This document shows positions 62,601-64,000 of a DNA stretch of 64,000 bases, piece by piece (the stretch's first letter is position 1; each line of letters starts with the position of its first letter). Under the pieces are notes generated by a model. That model had not been told where the DNA came from, did not search any database, and saw only the letters and a program-made list of their open reading frames with translations. Both the position numbers and the translations under genes were made by a program. The stretch is from Notospermus geniculatus (taxonomy: Eukaryota > Nemertea > Pilidiophora > Heteronemertea > Lineidae): positions 539,882 through 603,881 of the forward strand of contig NMRB01000082.1 in the NCBI GenBank assembly GCA_002633025.1. The letters are read 5' to 3'.

Positions 62601-62778
62601 GTCAGCCATCCACAAGAACAGGAGTCCATCCCTGCCCTAAAGGATGCCAACAACTCCGCATACGTCGCCAACTTCAGCCCTCGTTTGGCACATTCCTCGA
62701 CTGCCGCAGCAGCATTTGGGATCGTGTAGTGCCTACGATTATTCAATACAAGGATAGTTGGATAGAATGTCAGTCGAG
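35421..62778 (-). CDS. Gene 2: Link-domain / microexon-array / vWD-C8-TIL-EGF protein (5' end outside window)
   Basis: Exon order in transcript sense: Link (62473-62778), Link (58962-59261), microexon (54458), Link (52711-53013), 18 identical microexons (52090 to 46045), microexons 45415, 42373, 42100 and 41712, cassette A (41576 to 39731, gapped), microexons 39450 and 39191, cassette B (38851 to 36177), then cysteine-rich exons 35855 and 35421 with stop TGA. All Link and microexons are phase 1-1, the cassette phases are 1-0, 0-2, 2-1, 1-0, 0-1, and the tail is 1-0, 0-stop, so the model is frame-consistent. Link modules bind hyaluronan in vertebrates, while vWD/C8/TIL sets form polymers. A secreted glycan-binding polymer is therefore the inference. 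The signal peptide is not in view. Joining all these exons in one transcript is predicted, not shown. Confidence 0.65.
35855..35943 (-). CDS. Gene 2 penultimate cysteine-rich exon
   Basis: 89 bp, phase 1 to 0, acceptor TTCCAG, donor GTAAGT. It has six cysteines in 29 residues (C-Y-D-Y-V-G-P-C-C ... C-P-R-C ... C-Y). Its start phase matches the EGF exon at 36177. Confidence 0.75.
36177..36363 (-). CDS. EGF-like exon, cassette B
   Basis: 187 bp, phase 0 to 1. C-G-C-K-A-R-Y-L-C leader, then G-C-H-K-Y-A-Y-C ... Y-T-C-V-C-R-R-G-Y-M-G-N-G-F-H-C, a good EGF-like pattern. Confidence 0.85.
36617..36828 (-). CDS. TIL exon, cassette B
   Basis: 212 bp, phase 1 to 0. C-E-R-N-A-V-F-K ... C-E-P-S-C-C ... 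D-C-W-K ... A-C-Q-C-R-R-G-Y-F-R-L-G-N-R-C-V ... C-G-C. It is more diverged than the other two TIL exons, which resemble each other. Confidence 0.85.
37118..37422 (-). CDS. C8 exon, cassette B
   Basis: 305 bp, phase 2 to 1. It has the C8 cysteine framework with basic substitutions (K-W-K-F-G-P-F-K-A-C, D-V-C-Y-Y-A-K-K). A shorter reading frame starts at a GTG inside it, but the acceptor at 423-426 of the 37-kb line defines the real start. Confidence 0.9.
37796..38115 (-). CDS. Second vWD exon, cassette B (single copy)
   Basis: 320 bp, phase 0 to 2, acceptor TTCTAG. It begins I-D-K-V-E-Y-T-R-S-G and holds W-C-L-V-T-C and G-I-C-G-N-C-N-G-D. It is the unduplicated reference for 3338-3903. Confidence 0.9.
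38598..38851 (-). CDS. First vWD exon, cassette B
   Basis: 254 bp, phase 1 to 0. C-C-C-R-G-S-G-D-P-H-Y-L-L-F-D ... F-M-G-K-C-K-Y-V-F. G-D-P-H is kept. It contains conserved K-K-C-Y-F-S-V-E. Confidence 0.9.
38939..39156. mobile_element. Foldback MITE, about 218 bp
   Basis: Ends CCTAAAGGTGCG and CGCACCTTAGG, with arms GACAGTTTTCTGTCGAAA and complement. The homologous intron of gene 1 near 815 lacks it. Confidence 0.75.
39191..39241 (-). CDS. Microexon, C-H-R-P-W type
   Basis: 51 bp, phase 1-1. It encodes C-H-R-P-W-I-F-D-F-R-L-R-R-C-V-R. Linker between cassettes A and B. Confidence 0.8.
39450..39494 (-). CDS. Microexon, C-R-I-D-Q type
   Basis: 45 bp, phase 1-1, donor GTAGGT. It encodes C-R-I-D-Q-K-F-K-G-G-K-C-V-P. 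Confidence 0.8.
39731..39917 (-). CDS. EGF-like exon, cassette A
   Basis: 187 bp, phase 0 to 1. The donor is GTGAGT rather than GTAAGT. It is close to 1364-1550. Confidence 0.8.
40127..40338 (-). CDS. TIL exon, cassette A
   Basis: 212 bp, phase 1 to 0. C-E-P-N-A-V-Y-K ... C-E-P-S-C-Y ... C-C-Q-C-K-N-G-Y-F-R-L-G-N-K-C-V ... C-G-C. Confidence 0.85.
40857..41161 (-). CDS. C8 exon, cassette A
   Basis: 305 bp, phase 2 to 1. It is almost identical to 2834-3138, so the cassettes of the two genes separated recently or were homogenised. Confidence 0.9.
41183..41436. other. Assembly gap, 254 N, inside cassette A
   Basis: The gap replaces the whole second vWD exon, part of the first and two introns. 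In cassette C these span about 1.2 kb, so 254 N is too short and the gap size is nominal. Confidence 0.95.
41437..41576 (-). CDS. First vWD exon, cassette A (3' part in gap)
   Basis: Acceptor CAG at 41577-41579 and phase 1 start. G-D-P-H-Y and F-M-G-K-C-K-Y-V-F are visible before the gap. Confidence 0.8.
41712..41762 (-). CDS. Microexon, C-R-R-P-W type
   Basis: 51 bp, phase 1-1. The peptide is identical to 4700-4750. Confidence 0.85.
41948..41973. repeat. 26-bp palindromic hairpin in intron
   Basis: CCATGGAGGTATTTATACCTCCATGG. The gene 1 intron near 5062 lacks it. Confidence 0.8.
42100..42144 (-). CDS. Microexon, C-R-I-H-Q type
   Basis: 45 bp, phase 1-1, donor GTAGGT. The peptide is identical to 5187-5231. 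Confidence 0.8.
42373..42417 (-). CDS. Microexon, C-P-R-G type
   Basis: 45 bp, phase 1-1. It encodes C-P-R-G-Q-R-Y-K-G-H-R-C-V-P. It is the intact counterpart of the broken copy at 6552-6588. Confidence 0.8.
42541..42585 (-). pseudogene. Broken microexon lacking a donor
   Basis: Acceptor and module C-P-R-G-Q-K-F-N-G-L-R-C-V-S are present. The donor is gone and reading on meets TGA at once. The intact counterpart in gene 1 is 7071-7115. Confidence 0.75.
42746..42887. mobile_element. MITE with CAGGAGCGGATCCA termini
   Basis: It shares the CCACT duplication and insertion site with 7273-7428, so it was present before the segment duplicated. Confidence 0.8.
43137..43252 (-). CDS. Possible additional cysteine exon
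   Basis: A donor GTAAGT (phase 1) closes a frame with N-S-C-K-A-V-N-G-C-R-R-C-R-L-Q-A-V-C. The nearest acceptors (TTTTTAG or CTCAG) give phase 2 or 0, which do not match the phase-1 neighbours. It may be a decayed or unrelated exon. Confidence 0.25.
43253..45400. other. Long intron, no exon seen apart from repeats
   Basis: From about 44976 to 45350 it matches 8830-9180 of gene 1. The rest is unique. Confidence 0.4.
44621..44760. mobile_element. Foldback MITE
   Basis: Ends GGGAGCTTATTCACAAAGCT and the mirrored AGCTTCGTGAATAAGGTCCC. Confidence 0.75.
45415..45465 (-). CDS. Microexon, C-T-A-G-Y variant
   Basis: 51 bp, phase 1-1. It encodes C-T-A-G-Y-V-Y-S-R-R-Y-R-K-C-V-K. It is the only recognisable member of this subtype in gene 2 and is just downstream of the array in transcript order. 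Confidence 0.8.
45960..52118. repeat. Perfect 353-bp tandem array, about 17.4 units
   Basis: Each unit contains one 45-bp microexon and 308 bp of intron. I saw no difference between the 17 full units. The array opens at a single N (45959) and closes at ACAAACCATGG. A lone, slightly diverged unit edge recurs at 54340-54540. Confidence 0.97.
46045..52090 (-). CDS. Eighteen identical 45-bp microexons at 353-bp spacing
   Basis: Exons occupy 46045-46089 and every 353 bp up to 52046-52090. Each has acceptor TTTCCAG, donor GTAAGT and phase 1-1. They encode C-P-S-G-K-K-F-Y-R-G-R-C-V-R, joined by an Arg codon created across each junction (A|GA). Full inclusion would give 18 identical 15-residue repeats with about six basic residues each. 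A longer open frame through each unit is just readable intron. Confidence 0.85.
52157..52282. mobile_element. Foldback MITE with AAT target duplication
   Basis: Ends AGTGAGGTTTCGCAAG and CTTGCGAAACCTCCCT. The duplicate flank near 54568 is an empty site (GTGAATGTCGG). Confidence 0.9.
52566..52696. mobile_element. Foldback MITE (AGGGAGTTTTCGCAA type)
   Basis: Its arms contain CGAAACGCCAACGCGAAC and complement. The same intron next to the other two Link exons lacks it. It ends 9 bp from the Link donor. Confidence 0.85.
52711..53013 (-). CDS. Link (hyaluronan-binding type) domain exon 3
   Basis: 303 bp, phase 1-1, acceptor TTTCAG, donor GTACGT. Link signature in order: C-A-K-R-G-L-K-L-A-T-Y-A-E-L, G-M-D-S-C-S-C-G-W-L-T-N-G, Y-Y-P-I, P-R-R-G-C-G, P-G-I-R, F-N-A-Y-C. 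Two cysteines beyond the usual four (S-C-G-W and R-T-C-G) may form an extra disulfide. Confidence 0.92.
53485..53534. repeat. 20-bp stem hairpin
   Basis: GTACACACTGACATCCTCCT, then a 10-base loop, then the near-perfect complement. Confidence 0.8.
54458..54502 (-). CDS. Microexon, C-P-S-G-K-K type, outlying copy
   Basis: 45 bp, phase 1-1. Its exon sequence is identical to the array copies, with a slightly diverged intron. It lies between Link exons 2 and 3. Confidence 0.8.
54976..55269 (+). mobile_element. tRNA-derived SINE
   Basis: A-box-like GTGGTGTAGTGGTTCGG and perfect B box GGTTCGAATCC (55031-55041), followed by a conserved body (TTTGGGCAAGTCTCTTTACC, GTGTATAAATGGGTACC) and a repeated CTTTAA tail. 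Confidence 0.85.
55270..55919. other. No supported feature
   Basis: A 125-codon open frame on plus (55313-55690) has no recognisable domain or homologous copy here. I leave it unassigned. Confidence 0.3.
55920..57620. repeat. Widely spaced inverted repeat, about 145-bp arms
   Basis: 55920-56068 is the reverse complement of about 57476-57620 (GACACACCCCCGAGTAATGCC in the arm). A sub-segment, GATCCTAACTATTTTACATC (57370-57475), also recurs at 59789-59897. Confidence 0.75.
56471..56589. mobile_element. Near-perfect foldback element
   Basis: Arms of about 55 bp, from GCACAGAGGCTCGACAATAC to GCCTGGGACTTCGTGG, with almost no loop. Confidence 0.8.
57957..58100 (+). pseudogene. Coding fragment, inverted partner 1
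   Basis: An open frame of 47 codons holds E-D-A-Q-L-C-D-S-D-S-D-F and N-E-L-Q-S-A-V-D-I-L-D-K-N-D. The family is not recognised. It mirrors 58231-58403 and may be a remnant of a transposon-encoded acidic protein. Confidence 0.45.
58231..58403 (-). pseudogene. Coding fragment, inverted partner 2
   Basis: The same peptide with changes (E-D-A-Q-L-S-D-S-D-F, S-A-M-D-I-L-D-E-N-D-V-I-E-V), then more residues up to C-G and a stop TAA at 58231. The two fragments face each other across about 130 bp. Confidence 0.45.
58491..58596. mobile_element. Foldback MITE
   Basis: Arms GGGCCATATGCATAAAACAT and complement, with AAGTGTAAAATTTCCCTTA. Confidence 0.8.
58620..58867. mobile_element. TIR MITE, about 248 bp
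   Basis: Ends AAAGGGCTCCGCACAC / GTGTGCGGAGCCCTTT (one mismatch region). The Link 1 flank at about 62400 reads ATATTTAAGATTATAAC with no element. Confidence 0.85.
58962..59261 (-). CDS. Link domain exon 2
   Basis: 300 bp, phase 1-1, acceptor TTTCAG, donor GTACGT. Its Link motifs match exon 3. It differs by R-A-Y-Y-P-I, a duplicated I-P in Y-T-I-P-I-P-N and a shortened loop C-G-S-G-R-G-H-K-G. All six cysteines are kept. Confidence 0.92.
59763..60199. mobile_element. TIR element, about 437 bp
   Basis: ACCTCGTCCC, CTAACTCGAAATT and AGACTGGTACC on the left are mirrored on the right. The interior shares sequence with 57.3-57.5 kb. Confidence 0.65.
60283..60375. repeat. Dispersed repeat shared with 23316-24090 element
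   Basis: GGCGCATTTCACCTCGGACA through CAAACCCACGTGAC matches about 23472-23540 nearly exactly. Confidence 0.75.
60420..60690. repeat. Tandem repeat, about 121-bp period, 2-3 copies
   Basis: Phrases AGCGCTGTAAAACTGGCGCC, GAACAAAAAAAATCATGTTC and GATTCTGTCCCAGAGCGCC recur. A 243-codon minus-strand open frame here reflects the repeat and is not taken as a gene. Confidence 0.85.
60860..61630. repeat. AT-rich quasi-repeat tract
   Basis: Short words such as TTGCATAAAATATT, GAATAAAA and AAATATTTTGTG recur in both orientations. No coding signal. Confidence 0.6.
61890..62320. mobile_element. Nested inverted-repeat element
   Basis: Outer ends GGCCAACCTGCGAACTACACG / CGTAGTTCGCAGGTTGGCC. An inner pair AAGTTATGAAAGGCCTAGTC is mirrored near 62110-62150. 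A further foldback (GGGTGATATGAATAAA) occupies 62175-62293 and is related to 20379-20450. Confidence 0.8.
62473..62778 (-). CDS. Link domain exon 1 (most upstream seen)
   Basis: 306 bp, phase 1-1, acceptor TTTCAG, donor GTACGT. V-E-E-C-A-K-R-G-L-K-L-A-T, D-S-C-S-C-G-W-L-T-N-G-G-A-Y-F-P-I, G-C-G-T-S-P-P-G-I-R-S-C-G, F-N-A-Y-C. It opens in phase 1, so at least one further upstream exon must exist outside the window or beyond the insertion. Confidence 0.92.
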
Positions 62779-62980
62779 CTGAAATTTGGAGGGGATGACT
62801 TGTATTAATGCGTGTAGGCCTATGTGAGGTACATGTATTTGGGCCTATTTTAACTTATTTTTTGAGATATTAGGAATTTCAGTGTTTGACGAGGCTATTT
62901 TTGGCCGTATATGCTCTAGCTTCTGAAAGAGGAATATCATTTCTTTGAGACCGGTACGTTAGTATGTATAACAATATATT

Positions 62981-63478
62981 GGGTGGCCCCAAAAAATGAC
63001 CGCCCCCAGGAATTTCCAATAATTTCAACAGTATAAAAGCTGAGCCCTTGATATTTTAGACCTAAATACCGAACAGTTTTGACAAGACGAAAAAATCAAA
63101 ATTATATGTTCAAAAGTTTGATGCCGGACCACAGTTGCTTGTCATTCGTGATGAGTGAGGTGGTGAGAAGGCCCCCACAACGAAATGATAATGATCTGTA
63201 CTATGGCGCCCTCAAGGGTTTGTATAGAAAACAACAAGTAATCCCACTTGATTTTCGGCCCCACTCGATTCACGCGCCCAGAAGTTTTATTTTTCAAGAT
63301 ATTAACTTGAAATTTGGCATCTTGATGCTTGAGACGTCAAGTAATCCTAATAGCTTCTTTCTGCCAGGTCACAGTATTAGGGAATTGAAAGGATCTAGAT
63401 ATAGGAAGATTCTTCCCTCGCACGCGCCCGAGTTTAATGCTAACATAACTGTCTTGATCCGTTTCGCAAGGTAAAATT
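62981..63478. mobile_element. Candidate edge or terminal repeat of the virus-like element
   Basis: It starts near GGGTGGCCCCAAAAAATG, similar to the edge-like word at about 414, and contains a 131-codon open frame (63079-63474) of unknown identity with host-like composition. The boundary is a guess. Confidence 0.3.
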
Positions 63479-63520
63479 CACACTTCTCAGATACTAATTT
63501 CATAGATTTATGTAATATAA

Positions 63521-64000
63521 ATGGATAAAATACTAATGATAAATTCAAAAGATTACCCTGATCAAGAGGTAAATGATTTAACAGTACAATTAGATGAAGA
63601 AGTAGAAAATGTAGAAAATATCAGAATTACTTATACAGGAATACCTTGTACATTTCATAATATTTCAGAAGACCTAAGTAATAATAGATATGTTGTTTAT
63701 GACTCTCAACAAGGAAAACATGTTATTATACCAGATGGATTTTATACATTACCAATATTCAACAAGGAATTCAAAATTCAATTACAAAACGTAGGTTTGA
63801 ACAGAAGTATTTTTTCATTTGATTTAAGACCATATGATGCTAAAATACAAATTTTAGTTGGAATTGGTAGAGGAAAAAATATTGATGATTATAGTATTCT
63901 TATAGAAGAAAATTCTAAAAAATTATTGGGTTTTAATCATAGATATCTTAGACCTAGAGGAATAGATAGAACAAAAGGAATGATAGAAGGTGATAAACCA
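63521..64000 (+). CDS. AT-rich open frame, Polinton/virus-like minor structural protein (partial)
   Basis: 160 codons from ATG with no stop before the window end. Codons are strongly A/T-ending, unlike everything else here. The order I-N-S-K-D, then L-T-V-Q-L, E-N-V-E-N-I-R-I, G-I-P-C-T-F-H-N-I, V-I-I-P-D-G-F-Y-T-L and a later L-L-G-F is what I associate with a minor capsid/penton-like family of Maverick/Polinton elements and relatives. That assignment is from pattern memory, not a search. The upstream flank has no splice acceptor consensus of note. It is probably part of an integrated element upstream of gene 2. Confidence 0.55.
   Translation, partial: MDKILMINSKDYPDQEVNDLTVQLDEEVENVENIRITYTGIPCTFHNISEDLSNNRYVVYDSQQGKHVIIPDGFYTLPIFNKEFKIQLQNVGLNRSIFSFDLRPYDAKIQILVGIGRGKNIDDYSILIEENSKKLLGFNHRYLRPRGIDRTKGMIEGDKP

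Overview
The window looks like nuclear DNA of a marine invertebrate animal, most likely a deuterostome (echinoderm, hemichordate or cephalochordate grade). The pointers are GT-AG introns, von Willebrand factor D (vWD), C8, TIL, EGF and Link domains, a tRNA-derived SINE, and many short foldback DNA elements. The phylum is inference. No bacterial, organellar or CRISPR signal was seen. Nearly all recognisable host coding sequence is on the minus strand. It consists of short exons flanked by CAG acceptors and GTAAGT-like donors, so open reading frames alone show little of it.

Gene 1 (minus, 21078 to beyond position 1) begins with a signal-peptide exon. It continues through 28 intact microexons of 45 or 51 bp, each phase 1 at both ends and each encoding a 15-17 residue two-cysteine basic module (C-P-x-G-x-x-F-x-G-x-x-C-V, C-T-G-A-Y-V-Y-x-x-R-x-R-K-C-V or C-R-R-P-W-V-F-D-F-R-L-R-R-C-V). 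A vWD-C8-TIL-EGF cassette (4563 to 1364), two more microexons, and a second, damaged cassette cut by the window edge follow. The microexons lie in three higher-order repeats of about 2-3.6 kb.

Gene 2 (minus, 62778 to 35421) is a paralogue with a different front end. It has three single-exon Link (hyaluronan-binding type) domains, a microexon, a perfect 353-bp tandem array carrying 18 identical 45-bp microexons, further single microexons, two vWD-C8-TIL-EGF cassettes (one interrupted by an assembly gap) and two cysteine-rich terminal exons with a stop codon at 35421. Exon phases agree at every junction that can be checked. Its 5' end is not in the window. The terminal exons and their 3' flank are duplicated at 28.6-31.1 kb.

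The region 21-35 kb between the genes holds the duplicated 3' flank, foldback elements, TIR elements and a 208-bp N gap, with no convincing gene. The region 55-62 kb, inside or between the introns of gene 2, is rich in MITEs, inverted repeats and a SINE. From 63521 to the right edge there is an AT-rich plus-strand open frame. Its composition is unlike the host and its sequence resembles minor structural proteins of Polinton/Maverick-type virus-like elements. It is probably the edge of an integrated element.

Inferred role: gene 1 and gene 2 encode large secreted, very cationic, disulfide-rich matrix or mucus proteins. They appear to grow by duplication of symmetric microexons, and in gene 2 this is coupled to glycan-binding Link domains.
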